Below are positions 1-8,782 of a stretch of DNA of 64,000 bases, piece by piece; the stretch's first letter is position 1, and each line of letters opens with the position of its first letter. The position numbers were made by a program, and so were the translations under genes. Below the pieces are notes generated by a model, which saw only the letters and a list, made by a program, of their open reading frames with translations, was not told the DNA's origin and made no database searches. The stretch is from NCBI RefSeq assembly GCF_011065895.1, contig NZ_JAALCR010000014.1, forward strand, positions 124,001-188,000, written 5' to 3'. Origin of the DNA: Paludisphaera rhizosphaerae. Lineage in GTDB: Bacteria > Planctomycetota > Planctomycetia > Isosphaerales > Isosphaeraceae.

Positions 1-3000
1 CGTCGTCTACACTTACGGCGTGGCGGCCGAGACCTTCACCCAGAACTTCACGGTCAGATCCGGCAGGGCCGTGAGCAACTTCGCGATCGCCGAGGAGGGC
101 ACAGCCGATCACGACGACGACGGCCTGTCCAACGTCGACGAGGCCAACCTTGGGACCGACCCCACCTACTTCGACACCGACGGCGACCTGCTGCCCGACG
201 GTTGGGAGGCCCGCTACGAGGGCTTCGACCCGAAGAGCCCCACGCCGGCCCAGGGGGACGCGGACGGCGACGGCCTGACGAATATCGCCGAATACACCCA
301 CGACACCGACCCGACCAAAGAGGACACCGACGGCGACGGCGTCTCCGACTCCGCCGAGGTCGCCTCGGGCTCCGACCCCAAGGACCCGTCCGACGGCGGC
401 GTCGCGCCCGCCGACGACATGAAGGGGAAATTCCAGTTGACCACTGGGGATCCGAGCGGCAGCAAATCCGAACGATGGGAATTGCAAGTCGGCAACGTCA
501 AGTATCAATCGCCCGGCTACGGCCAGGTCGGCTCCGGCGACTACTTTTTCGATGCCGGCGAGAGTTACGAGATCCGGATGCGTCACATCGGAACTCGGCC
601 GGATTTCCTCGCTATGAATGGAGGTGCTAACTACGATTGGACGGCCTCCATCGCCCAAGTCGGGGCCAACTCGGTGCCGTTTTGGATCGACGACCAAGGG
701 GAATTGCTTCGAACGTACATTTCGAGCACGATCGGGCCGCCCAACCTGACCGAAGGTAAGGTGTCCTACCTCCACATTCCCCAACTCGACGTCGACGTCG
801 ACAGCGACAACAACGGCGCGGTGGACCATTCGAAGCAGGAAGATCGGCTGGAACGAGACGCGAACAAGGGCAAGGTCGTCTGGGCGAACCTCGGCGATCT
901 GGACGATGACGGCGTGCCCGACTTCGCCGACTTCGACGGGATCGCTGGGGGGCATTTCGTCCCCGTGACGGTGACGCTCTCGGACAATATCCGGTTCGCC
1001 GATCCCACGTCGATCCGCCTCAGCTTCAACTACGACGCGTCGAATCCCGCCGATCCCAACCTTCGAAAGGGCGCCGGCACCCCCGAGGATCCCTACGTCT
1101 ACACCGCCGCCCCAGGCAAGCTTCGGCTCTGGAAGCCGAACAAGGACGCCGGCGACACGCGGGACGTCAACGTCGATTACATCGGCTCCGGCGTTTCCAT
1201 CTCGGCCGCGGATCTAGGCCTGCAGCCCGGAGGAACGATCACGCTCTTCGTGGAAGCCGTCGCGACGGCCGCCTCGCCGTTGGCGATCAGCGTGACAGCC
1301 AACGTCGCCGGAGGAAAGTGGAGCGGAAATCTGACGGACGTGATCCACGTAAGTACGGCCGCAATCGATCTGGTAAAGGCAAATGTGGGGACCGAGACGA
1401 CGTACTCCGACGTCGAGACTGTTCCGCTCTATCGCGCGCAGCCAATCGTAACGATCGATTCACCGAGTGGATCTGTGGCGGTGATTCCTGGATCATCTCC
1501 ATATCAAGGATATATCAACGTATCCGGTCAAGTTGAGGATTTAATCGCCCTCTCCGTCGACGACCCGTCCTCCTTCCGGCCTGTAGTGACCGTCAACGGG
1601 CAACTAGCCTCGCTTTCTTACCTCGGCCGAGGCCGCTATTCCTATCAAACGACCATTGAGGTACAGGCCGGCAAAAACTTCATTTCCGTCGAGGCTGAGA
1701 ATGCTCTGGGGAATCTCGGAGCCAACGCGTTCTACTTCGATGCGGCGGCCGTCGAAGGCCAAGCTTCGCTCGTCGGTCAAGTGACCCAAGCACGCAGTTC
1801 GTCTGACGAAAGGACGTTCGTCGGAAAAGTCGAGATCACCGACACCGGTTTCGTCGGCGCGGTCATGCCGGCGACGGTTACGAGCTATGCGAGCGACGGC
1901 CAGGAGTTGAAGTCGGTCCAAGTCGATTTGACCAAGGACTCCGATGGGATCTGGCGATCCCCCACGCTGATCGTGGCGGAGAAATGGGACGACCTCGGCG
2001 ACGATTCGTTGAACATTCCGCGGTTCTTCGAGATCCCGGTCGGAGGCCGATTGGAGGTCAAGCGCGGCGCAGACGTCGGCTCGCGTCATGCAAAGCCGAT
2101 CTCAGGCCTGGCCTTCGGGGCCGGAGTGACCGAATCGCTCCAGACGACCGGAACGCCGAACCTGACCCTCGACTATTCTCACGCGAAAACAAGCTCGCTG
2201 TCGGTGAAGGTCCAGAAGCCCGACGGCGGCCTCGAGGACTGGAGCGGCGATTTCAACAAGGCCGACACCCAAGCGATTTACGTCGGCGGCGGCGGCATCG
2301 CCTATGGCTCCAACGACGTCCTGGTCGAGCTTTCCGATCGCGACGGCAACCTGTTCCGCAGGCAGACCTCGCTGTTCCGCTACGACCCTTCCCCCACGCT
2401 GGATCTGCTGCAAAGCCCGAGTCGGAAATTGAAGGCGACCCTTCCCGTCGTGATCGGCCAGGAGAACGGGTTCGCTCCCCACCTGCAAGACGCGACCGTA
2501 CTCCAATTCCCCACAGGCTATTCGGACGCCCAGAAGAGCGCCTTCCTCACCGATGCCAGGCTCGAAGTCCTGGCCTTCAGCCCCGATCGGGACGTGGCGT
2601 ACGTCCGCTCCCGGGAGGGGAGGTCGGCCATGAGCACGTCGCTCCGGATGGAACAGTCCTTCGGCGCGAAGGTCATGGGGAGCATCGGTTCGGGCCTGGA
2701 GTATGCGGGAGCCGTCTCCTGGGGCTTCGTGGAAGGCGGCCTCCAGGGCGCCAAGGGGCTGGCGACGGGGGTCTATCAGGGCGCGAAGACGATCGTCATG
2801 GAGCCCTTGTACGTCGCCGCGGACGACCTCGCCACGGGCTACATCCTGGCGTTCCAGCCCGAATGGGCCGACTACTACGAGCCGATGAGCGGGATCCGCA
2901 AGGCGGTCGAGGCCGGTTACGAACCGGGCGAGATCGTCCACGAGGCCGTCGTCGGCGTGGCGCAGACGCCCGGCCGGTTCGTCCAGGCGCTGGTCGACGG

Positions 3001-3763
3001 CGACTCGGACAAGATCGGCCAGGAGTACGTCAACCTCGCGGCCCTGGTGCTCCCGTTCAAGGGGTCCAACCTCAGCTTCCCCTCGGGGTCGATCGGCCTG
3101 ATCCCCGTAGGACAGAGGATGACGGCCGGCGGCGCGCTCGCCATGGAGTACGCCCAGGTCACGATCCGGACTGTGACTATTGATGGCGTCGAGATCGCAC
3201 AGGGCACGCTGTTGGCCATGTCCGAGGTCACAGGCAACGTCGGCGGGGGCGGCGGCGTCGGCGGCGGAGACCCGACGCAGCCGTCGCAGACGAACCCGAA
3301 CGCCGCCGGGTCGACCAATCTGCCGCCGGATAGGGAGGCGAAGATCCTGGAGGGGGAATGGGTCGACGGTGCCCCCGGCTCGGCGGGCGATTTCATCGGC
3401 GGTCATGCCGCCAGGATGAAGACAAATCCCAACGTGGAAATTCTGGAGGTCTACGACAATAATGCCTTCGGGCAAGGGGTGGTATCCGCCAAGATCCGGG
3501 TCACGCGGCCGGGCATGGGGACGAAGGTCAAAGGGCAGCCCAGCAGACCGCACGCATTTTTCCCGGATAGCTGGACGGATGAAATGATCACCGCGGCTCT
3601 CAAGGAAGTGTGCGGCGACCCAGCCAATTTCGTCAAAGTGAACGCGTCGGACGGGTCGTGCCAGTTTCGGAAAATTGTTGATGGGATCCTGATCGAAGGA
3701 TACGTTCGGGACGGCCAGATCATCGGAGGTTATCCCAAAATTCAGAAGGTGCCGAACTCATGA
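1..3763 (+). CDS. Giant secreted polymorphic-toxin protein with EndoU-like C-terminus (5' truncated by window)
   Basis: The frame is open from the first bases of the window, so the gene begins upstream; residues below count from the GTG at position 20. Residues about 35-130 carry Asp-rich calcium-binding repeats of the thrombospondin type-3 kind (DTDGDGVSDSAE and relatives). The middle is long, beta-rich and unrecognised. About residues 890-1060 form a helical, Gly/Ala-rich pre-toxin region. A Gly-rich spacer near residue 1075 precedes a C-terminal domain (about 1107-1247). That domain contains GGHAARM, HAFFPDSWTDEMI and DGILIEGYVRDGQIIGGYP, which match the pattern I know for bacterial EndoU RNase toxin tips (a GGH motif, a FPDSW-like motif, a final nG.xIEGy...YP). 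The usual Thr before the terminal Tyr-Pro appears to be Gly here. Expected role: delivery of an RNase to competitors, with protection from the overlapping downstream gene. The EndoU assignment is by motif only. Confidence 0.72.
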   Translation, partial: VVYTYGVAAETFTQNFTVRSGRAVSNFAIAEEGTADHDDDGLSNVDEANLGTDPTYFDTDGDLLPDGWEARYEGFDPKSPTPAQGDADGDGLTNIAEYTHDTDPTKEDTDGDGVSDSAEVASGSDPKDPSDGGVAPADDMKGKFQLTTGDPSGSKSERWELQVGNVKYQSPGYGQVGSGDYFFDAGESYEIRMRHIGTRPDFLAMNGGANYDWTASIAQVGANSVPFWIDDQGELLRTYISSTIGPPNLTEGKVSYLHIPQLDVDVDSDNNGAVDHSKQEDRLERDANKGKVVWANLGDLDDDGVPDFADFDGIAGGHFVPVTVTLSDNIRFADPTSIRLSFNYDASNPADPNLRKGAGTPEDPYVYTAAPGKLRLWKPNKDAGDTRDVNVDYIGSGVSISAADLGLQPGGTITLFVEAVATAASPLAISVTANVAGGKWSGNLTDVIHVSTAAIDLVKANVGTETTYSDVETVPLYRAQPIVTIDSPSGSVAVIPGSSPYQGYINVSGQVEDLIALSVDDPSSFRPVVTVNGQLASLSYLGRGRYSYQTTIEVQAGKNFISVEAENALGNLGANAFYFDAAAVEGQASLVGQVTQARSSSDERTFVGKVEITDTGFVGAVMPATVTSYASDGQELKSVQVDLTKDSDGIWRSPTLIVAEKWDDLGDDSLNIPRFFEIPVGGRLEVKRGADVGSRHAKPISGLAFGAGVTESLQTTGTPNLTLDYSHAKTSSLSVKVQKPDGGLEDWSGDFNKADTQAIYVGGGGIAYGSNDVLVELSDRDGNLFRRQTSLFRYDPSPTLDLLQSPSRKLKATLPVVIGQENGFAPHLQDATVLQFPTGYSDAQKSAFLTDARLEVLAFSPDRDVAYVRSREGRSAMSTSLRMEQSFGAKVMGSIGSGLEYAGAVSWGFVEGGLQGAKGLATGVYQGAKTIVMEPLYVAADDLATGYILAFQPEWADYYEPMSGIRKAVEAGYEPGEIVHEAVVGVAQTPGRFVQALVDGDSDKIGQEYVNLAALVLPFKGSNLSFPSGSIGLIPVGQRMTAGGALAMEYAQVTIRTVTIDGVEIAQGTLLAMSEVTGNVGGGGGVGGGDPTQPSQTNPNAAGSTNLPPDREAKILEGEWVDGAPGSAGDFIGGHAARMKTNPNVEILEVYDNNAFGQGVVSAKIRVTRPGMGTKVKGQPSRPHAFFPDSWTDEMITAALKEVCGDPANFVKVNASDGSCQFRKIVDGILIEGYVRDGQIIGGYPKIQKVPNS

Positions 3764-4170
3764 CGCCCGACGAAGCAATTGCCGTTCTGCTGGATGCTGT
3801 TCAAGACGATTGCCAGGACCAATGGATTGATATCCATGGACAAGGATGTTTAAAATTACTGCGAGAAATGGGGCAGCGGGCTCCGAGAGCTATCACGGCC
3901 GTTGCCAATCTAATGGCAACACATTCAGAGAACTATGTAAAGCTCAATTGCGTGGAGTTGTTGACGCACGCCCACATGCCGGAGGCGGGTGAAGCGCTCG
4001 TTGAGGCTCTAGATCTACCGCTCGATGATGAGGTTCTCGAGCAAATTTTCGAGGACGCAAAAGATTCCCTCCAGATGCGTACCCATGCACAGTTCATCGC
4101 TAAGGCTCGGGCCCTCTACACTCGATGGCCGAACTCGTCGCTCCAAGACTTCTTGAAGTCTGTGAAATAA
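3760..4170 (+). CDS. Probable cognate immunity protein for the EndoU-like toxin
   Basis: This 136-aa protein starts with an ATG that overlaps the toxin stop codon (ATGA), so the two are translationally coupled. It has no signal peptide or membrane segment and is predominantly helical, with HEAT-like heptads such as CVELLTHAHMPEAGEALVEAL. A small cytoplasmic acidic protein directly behind a polymorphic toxin tip is the standard immunity arrangement, so I infer that role; I recognise no named immunity family. Base composition is visibly more AT-rich than the host genes, as is the toxin tip, which fits horizontal exchange of toxin-immunity cassettes. An insertion sequence begins five bases after its stop codon. 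Confidence 0.6.
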   Translation: MTPDEAIAVLLDAVQDDCQDQWIDIHGQGCLKLLREMGQRAPRAITAVANLMATHSENYVKLNCVELLTHAHMPEAGEALVEALDLPLDDEVLEQIFEDAKDSLQMRTHAQFIAKARALYTRWPNSSLQDFLKSVK

Positions 4171-4174
4171 AAAA

Positions 4175-4202
4175 GGTTCATCGGGTTGAGGCGTGCGCGG
4201 GG
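4175..4202. repeat. Left terminal inverted repeat of the ISL3 element
   Basis: It pairs with 6305-6332 read on the other strand, with 25 of 28 positions identical and GGTTCATC outermost. Confidence 0.88.
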
Positions 4203-4274
4203 CCGCATTGGCGACAATGCAATTATCCAATCAATTCGTATCGTGTTTCGTGGAGCGACAGGATTTTCAGCTTG

Positions 4275-4282
4275 AAGAACTC
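4275..4282. repeat. IS1 target-site duplication, left copy
   Basis: AAGAACTC directly abuts the left end of the IS1 element and is identical to 5073-5080. Confidence 0.93.
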
Positions 4283-5072
4283 GGTGGTGGCCCTAAAGCA
4301 GTGACGCGTTGTAATGGCGGATGAAGTACCAGAGGGCCCCGGTGTGGTTCAGGTCGCACCGCGAGAACGAGAGCGTCTTGCGGACGAACCGCGAGCACCG
4401 CTGCCGCACCGTGCACCAGAACCGCTCGACGTGGCAAGTCAGCCCGTCGCCCTTGTCGCACGGGACGTGCTGGGATTCCGGGATCACGGCCGCGTAGGCC
4501 GCCCAGGAGTCGCTGTAGACCGTCGCCCCGGCCCGGTATTCGTCCGGCAGCGCGTCCCAGAGGCACCGGGCCGTGAACTCGGAGCGGTCGCCGGCGACCA
4601 TTGCCACGACCTGCCGGGTCTCGGCGTCCAGCGCGGCCCAGATCCACCAGGCGTCGGCCTTGCTGCCGACGTAGCTCCACATCTCGTCGACCTCGACGAT
4701 CAGCCGCCCCGACTTTTTTGAGCGGCCCCGGCTCCCAGGGCGTCTCCTCGCGGTACAGCGAGTTGACGAAGCCCTGCAGCCAGCTCCGCGAGACGCCCGT
4801 GGCCCGGGCGATTCCGCGGAGGCTCACGCGCTCCAGGAGCAGGCGGCGGATGAGGTCCTTGCGTTCCTCGCTCACCGGACCCCTCTTGGGGTCGGCCACG
4901 AAGCGGCGGCCGCATCCCCGGCAGAGGAGTTGTTGCGAACCAGACCGGAGCGTCCCGTTGCGGACGACGTGGGTCGCGCGACAGTCCGGGCACGGCGGGA
5001 TCGGGTCAGGGGCGGGCGTCGTGGATTCCATCCCCGCAGTCTACGGAATATCACCGCGGCCGGGCCACTACC
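4283..5072 (-). mobile_element. IS1-family insertion sequence (790 bp) nested in the ISL3 element
   Basis: The ends are GGTGGTGGCCC (4283) and its near-complement GGGCCACTACC (ending 5072); similarity extends to about 16 of 22 bp. The element is flanked by a perfect 8-bp target duplication, AAGAACTC (4275-4282 and 5073-5080), the duplication size typical of IS1. The intact duplication and coding-like interior indicate a recent insertion. It sits inside the 3' end of the ISL3 transposase gene. Confidence 0.93.
4293..5031 (-). pseudogene. IS1-family transposase, two frames joined at an A6 tract
   Basis: The N-terminal frame starts at 5031 and encodes the InsA-like zinc ribbon (CPDCRATHVVRNG, LLCRGCGRRF) and helix-turn-helix (RGIARATGVSRSWLQGF). 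The DDE catalytic part lies in another frame ending at 4293, with VEVDEMW, VYSDSWAAY and HVERFWCTVRQR supplying Asp, Asp and Glu. The frames meet at six A residues (plus-strand T tract 4714-4719), giving a natural junction PGPLKK/SGRLIVEVDEMW. The shift required is +1 (or -2), not the -1 shift of classic IS1. A five-A tract would make one continuous ORF. It may be a homopolymer insertion mutation, transcriptional slippage or a sequencing error. The stop codon lies inside the terminal repeat. Confidence 0.85.
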
Positions 5073-5080
5073 AAGAACTC
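5073..5080. repeat. IS1 target-site duplication, right copy
   Basis: AAGAACTC directly abuts the right end of the IS1 element and is identical to 4275-4282. Confidence 0.93.
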
Positions 5081-6227
5081 CTTGTCGCGGAATCCGTAGG
5101 CCGTGCGTTTCAAGGTCTTGATCTTGTTGTTGGTCCCTTCCAGCTGGGCGCTGGTGATCCAGGCGTCGTAATAGGCCAGCAGGCCGCTGCGGTACAGGGC
5201 CAACGTCCTGGCCATCTCCTGAGGCATCTTGATCCCCGAGGCCCAGGCCCGCTTCAGCCAGCCGTCGAGGAAGAGGGTCGCGAACGTCTTGCCCGGCTGT
5301 TCCCAGAATCGTCGCAGGTCCTCCTTCATGTAGTAGGCCGCGGCCAGCGGCTTGTTCCACGCCAGCGCTTCTTCCAGGCGTCGCTTCTCGTCCTTCTCCT
5401 CGTCGAGGTTGGCGGGGTCCTTCAGGAGCAGCCATCGCACCCCCTTGAGGACTCGTTTTCGCAGGCCGTCGGTCAGCTCCCGGTGCAGCTCCCTCCTCAG
5501 GTCGGAGAGCTTGTCGTTGAAGAGCTTGGAGATATGGAAATGGTCGAAGACGATCGCGGCTCTGGGGAGGTTCTCGCGGACCGCCTTGCGGTAGGCCGCC
5601 GACATGTCCATGGCCACCGCCTTGATTTTCGCCCCGCTGGGCCGCAGCCGCTTCCAGAAGGGCTTCAAGGCGTCCCCGGCCTTGCCGTCGCCGACGAAGA
5701 CGACCGCCCCGGAATCGAGGTCCAGGACCGTGGTCATGTAGCGATGGCCCTTGGAGACGGCGAACTCGTCGATCGCGATGTCCACCAGACGCTTGAGCTT
5801 GGGCCGGGCGAACCGCCGCGACAGATCGCGTTTGATGATCTCCTTGACCATGTCCCAACCGACCCCCAGGAGCTTGGCGACGTCGCGGATGGTCATGCGG
5901 CGGCCCAACTCCAGGACGTATCGCTCGAAGGCCCGAGTATAGCTGCGTCGCGGATCGGCGAAGCCGACCTCGGCCTGGCGGACGCCCCCGCAACGGCGAC
6001 ACTCAAGCCGCGGGATTCGCAAGGCGACGAAGGTCGACTTGCGACCGATCGGCAGCGAACGAAAGAGCCGCGAGACCACGCCGCGATGAATCACCTCCGC
6101 CGACCCGCAGGCCGAGCATCGACACGTCGAGTCGTCGCGGACGATGTGAAAGATGACGCGGCCGTCGCCGAAATCCGCCCGAGTATATTGGTAGCCGCGA
6201 ACGCCGAACGCATGATACAACAAGCTC

Positions 6228-6293
6228 GTGGACATGCTGACCTCCCGCATTGGAGTCTTGTAACGCAACTCCAAGTGGAATCAGCATGTCCAC
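6228..6293 (-). promoter_or_regulatory. Long hairpin over the ISL3 transposase start codon
   Basis: GTGGACATGCTGA (6228-6240) is perfectly complementary to TCAGCATGTCCAC (6281-6293). A second, nested 7-bp pair (6250-6256 with 6268-6274) lies in the 40-base loop. The start codon at 6235 lies in the stem, and the ribosome site lies just inside the loop. RNA read through from outside the element would fold and hide the start, a known strategy of other IS elements to limit expression from external promoters. The role here is inferred. Confidence 0.6.
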
Positions 6294-6304
6294 CCCTTTC
6301 AAGC

Positions 6305-6332
6305 CCCCGCGCACGCTTCAGCCGGATGAACC
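6305..6332. repeat. Right terminal inverted repeat of the ISL3 element
   Basis: This is the reverse-complement partner of 4175-4202, with three mismatches in 28 bp. The shared inner block is GCGTGCGCGGGG. Confidence 0.88.
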
Positions 6333-6412
6333 CCAATTACTTCAAGATGGCGAGGAAGCAAGGGGAGCACAGCGGCTGACCCGGGCATTCGTACTGCGGG
6401 CGCTCGTGAGGA

Positions 6413-7966
6413 TCATGAAGGCGAAGAAGAAGCGGCAGGTTCGCAAGGCAGGCACTGATTTGATTTCCGCCGGGTGGACGGCATGGCCCCGCTGGTTACG
6501 AATTCCTCGGCCAGTCTTCGAGCCGTCGCCGCATCCCCCAAGAGCAACTCCGGAACGATGATATCGTACGCCCTCAGGGCGGAATTGGAAGTATCAACCG
6601 GAATGGGGACCCTCAGGTCCATGACGTCTTGCGGTTCAAACTTCAGCAAACCTTTAGAGTAGAAACGTCCGTTGGCGGCATGTTGCGACGCAGTGGTCGA
6701 GCTTATCAACGCCAACGCCCATGCTGCCTTCTCCCGCAATTTCAGCCGCTTGCGGAAGTGGATCGTGTAGAGCGTATTGGTCGCGGTCAGATCCCTAGCC
6801 CGATTGAGGCAAAGCCACGGGCCGATCGACGACATGCCGCTCATAAATCCATCAGCGGGAGGGTTAATCTCCGTCCTGAACCAGTACTCCCTTTCCCTCG
6901 CCTTCTGGCCTTTGTCAACCCCCCGCTCCAGCCCGATGGCGAGATACTCCGTGATGACTTCCGGGAAGCTTTCGCAACGGGCCGGCGGTAGGAAGAGCCA
7001 GACTCTTTCCCCGCGCTCCCGCAGATCTCGCCAAGCAGCCGAGTTGATGGCCGCGCCTTCGAGGTGTCGCGCCTTCGTGATGACTCGCGTTAGGTATTGG
7101 AGATCTATTCGAAGCTCGATCCGTTTGGCCTCACTCATGAGGAAGTAGTCGGCGGCACCGGTCACCGCCCCGATGCGTACCCTGGCGACATCGCCGAATC
7201 GCCTAGTCTCCGGGCCGCAGGGATGCGGCGACGGGGACGTCACGGCTCCCGTCGTCGGTCCAATTCCATCCCGGCCGCCTATGAGGTGTTGGATGACTTC
7301 CGGCAGGGTGCGGAACTGCGAACGATTGCAAATCACGCTGGGCTCGCCATAGCCCTCCGCGATCAGGACGACGCAGCCGTCCAGGATACCCTGGAAGAAC
7401 GACCTGGCCCCGCGGACGACCTCGACGCGCGCGAAGCATCTCGGCAAGTGTTGCCGCAAATCCCTGGCATAGTCGGCATATTCCCACCCGGCCGGAAGTA
7501 TCAGGCAGAGGCCACCCCCGGGCTTCAACAGCCTGAGACAGGCGCATAAAAACGCGTACCAGCAATTCGCGCGAAGGGGCACGGTGCCGCCGCCCGGGCG
7601 CTCGATTCGCAGCGCGGCCTGCACCACGTTCGAGTGGGCCTTGTGGAGTTTGAGGAACGGGGGGTTGCCAATAATCCGATCGAATCGGGCCCCCGTATTG
7701 AGTGACCAGTCCAGGAACTCCGTTCCGGGGTGATACTCGCCGCAATGCCGGTGGAGATCGTGCCGATCCAACTCGATGGCCGTAATCCTCGACCTGTCGA
7801 CCCCCGCTTCCGCCAACGCGTCCAGGAAGACGCCTTTGCCCACGCACGGTTCGAGCCATAGAAACCCCGGATCGTCGCGCAGCACCCGCGCCATGGCCCT
7901 CGCCAGTTCGGGCGGTGTGAAAACCTTGCATTCGTCGGGAGCTGTGATGTTGGGGGCGGCGTTCAT
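6413..7966 (-). CDS. N6-adenine DNA methyltransferase (NPPF class), fourth gene of the GHKL-receiver operon
   Basis: The chosen start (MNAAPNITAPDE) overlaps the stop of the preceding gene by ATGA, giving 517 aa; a longer reading from 8200 would bury the upstream gene. KVFTPPELARAMARVL opens the fold. WLEPCVGKGVFLDAL is the SAM-binding motif I, and IIGNPPFLKLHK is the catalytic NPPF motif of amino-methyltransferases. The methyltransferase core fills about the first 230 residues. The remaining 290 probably include a target-recognition region, as in Eco57I-like or gamma-class enzymes. I see no endonuclease motif in it or nearby. The role may be to mark self DNA or modify a regulatory site for the operon. 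Confidence 0.85.
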   Translation of the reverse strand: MNAAPNITAPDECKVFTPPELARAMARVLRDDPGFLWLEPCVGKGVFLDALAEAGVDRSRITAIELDRHDLHRHCGEYHPGTEFLDWSLNTGARFDRIIGNPPFLKLHKAHSNVVQAALRIERPGGGTVPLRANCWYAFLCACLRLLKPGGGLCLILPAGWEYADYARDLRQHLPRCFARVEVVRGARSFFQGILDGCVVLIAEGYGEPSVICNRSQFRTLPEVIQHLIGGRDGIGPTTGAVTSPSPHPCGPETRRFGDVARVRIGAVTGAADYFLMSEAKRIELRIDLQYLTRVITKARHLEGAAINSAAWRDLRERGERVWLFLPPARCESFPEVITEYLAIGLERGVDKGQKAREREYWFRTEINPPADGFMSGMSSIGPWLCLNRARDLTATNTLYTIHFRKRLKLREKAAWALALISSTTASQHAANGRFYSKGLLKFEPQDVMDLRVPIPVDTSNSALRAYDIIVPELLLGDAATARRLAEEFVTSGAMPSTRRKSNQCLPCEPAASSSPS

Positions 7967-8781
7967 TCGCAAAACAACCCGACATGGGGACGGGCCGACT
8001 TGAGGGCGGTCCACGGGGGGGCGCTGTTGTCGCGGATCATCTGCTGCTGCCACCCGAGCAGCCGCTCCAGCCTGCTGCGCTGGATCCCGCGCCAGGTCTC
8101 GACGCTCGAAGTGTTCGCACGCGTGTGGCCTTCCCACAAATCCTGGAAGAGTTCCCCGAGCACGAACTCGAGCACCGCCATCGGCGTGAAGGCGATGCAA
8201 GGGAGCCTAGGGACCGGCACCGAATGCGGGAAGGGTCGTTCCTTCCGCCCATCCTCGCCCTGGATCTGTGCGTGGAAATAGCAGCCCGGCGACGCCCCGT
8301 CCGCCAACTCCATTCGCCACATGCCGAGCGGTTCGATGAGCTGTTGCTCGAGGGTTTCGTGCCACTCGACCTTCACGCTTGCCTTGCCGGCGACATGGAA
8401 CGATTCGGATTCCTTGGATTTCTTCGCCCTCGGTGCCGGGCGTATCTGCCAGATCGCCGTGACCTTCGCACTGATTTCGACTCCCCCGGAACGCCTTCCT
8501 CGCTCGTAATTTGTGCTAGGTCGGGTGATGATCGCGTCTTCATCGAATATCGCCCATTTATATATGGACCCGGGCCGACCGCCGAGGCTCCCCTGCAATG
8601 GGGCCGACCGCCGGATTTGTTCGAGGTGCCCGTAGAATTGATCCAGGACTCGCTCGGCCCCCGGCGCGAGGAAGTCCCCGGACAGCGCGATGTGAGAAAA
8701 CTCCTTGATCTCCCTGAGCATTTCGGCGAAGGAGAATTGCAGTTCGTTTGGGGGCTCATCGCGACCGCTATGCATCGCCAT
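7963..8781 (-). CDS. Unknown protein, third gene of the GHKL-receiver-methyltransferase operon
   Basis: This 272-aa soluble protein starts one base after the receiver gene's stop, with GGGTGAG just upstream as ribosome site, and its end overlaps the methyltransferase start. I recognise no family. It has a helical N-terminus (FSFAEMLREIKEFSHIALSGDF), a beta-rich centre (GGVEISAKVTAIWQI ... ASVKVEWHETLEQQ), the pattern PRLPCIAFTPMAVLEFVLGELF, and a basic, Trp-rich C-terminal helix (RSRLERLLGWQQQMIRD). There is no signal peptide or membrane segment. Tight coupling on both sides says it acts with its neighbours, perhaps as adaptor or effector. Confidence 0.8.
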   Translation of the reverse strand: MAMHSGRDEPPNELQFSFAEMLREIKEFSHIALSGDFLAPGAERVLDQFYGHLEQIRRSAPLQGSLGGRPGSIYKWAIFDEDAIITRPSTNYERGRRSGGVEISAKVTAIWQIRPAPRAKKSKESESFHVAGKASVKVEWHETLEQQLIEPLGMWRMELADGASPGCYFHAQIQGEDGRKERPFPHSVPVPRLPCIAFTPMAVLEFVLGELFQDLWEGHTRANTSSVETWRGIQRSRLERLLGWQQQMIRDNSAPPWTALKSARPHVGLFCE

Positions 8782-8782
8782 C

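Larger units (their letters stand above)
4223..6235 (-). pseudogene. ISL3-family transposase, disrupted near its C-terminus by IS1
   Basis: I place the start at 6235 (MSTSLLYHAFG), preceded by GGGAGG seven bases upstream; an earlier ATG at 6274 is less likely. The N-terminus has the zinc-binding pattern CRCSACGS and CRRCGG. A helix-turn-helix follows (IRDVAKLLGVGWDMVKEI). The DDE residues lie in AIDEFAVSKGH, AMDMSAAY and TSAQLEGTNNKIK. The uninterrupted reading ends GYGFRDKEF-type and then runs into IS1, adding the foreign tail LVVARPR. Removing IS1 and one 8-bp duplication restores the frame as FKLKILSLHETRYELIG with a stop at 4223-4225, the normal ISL3 ending. Loss of this tail may or may not abolish activity. 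Confidence 0.88.
4175..6332 (-). mobile_element. ISL3-family insertion sequence, interrupted by an IS1-family element
   Basis: The ends are 28-bp imperfect inverted repeats (4175-4202 and 6305-6332, 25 of 28 matching, outermost GGTTCATC). The element carries one ISL3-type transposase gene on the minus strand. Without the nested IS1 copy and one copy of its 8-bp duplication the length is about 1.36 kb, normal for the family. I find no matching 8-bp direct repeat outside the ends (ATAAAAAA on the left, CCAATTAC on the right). So the flanks have been rearranged since insertion, or a true end lies a few bases away. Confidence 0.88.

Noticed and set aside
2102-3553. 483-aa minus-strand ORF within the toxin gene
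   Set aside because: It is a shadow of the toxin gene, with shadow-type composition and no ribosome site.
4601-6379. 592-aa plus-strand ORF spanning both insertion sequences
   Set aside because: It crosses the IS1/ISL3 junction antisense to two recognisable transposases, so it cannot be an evolved gene.
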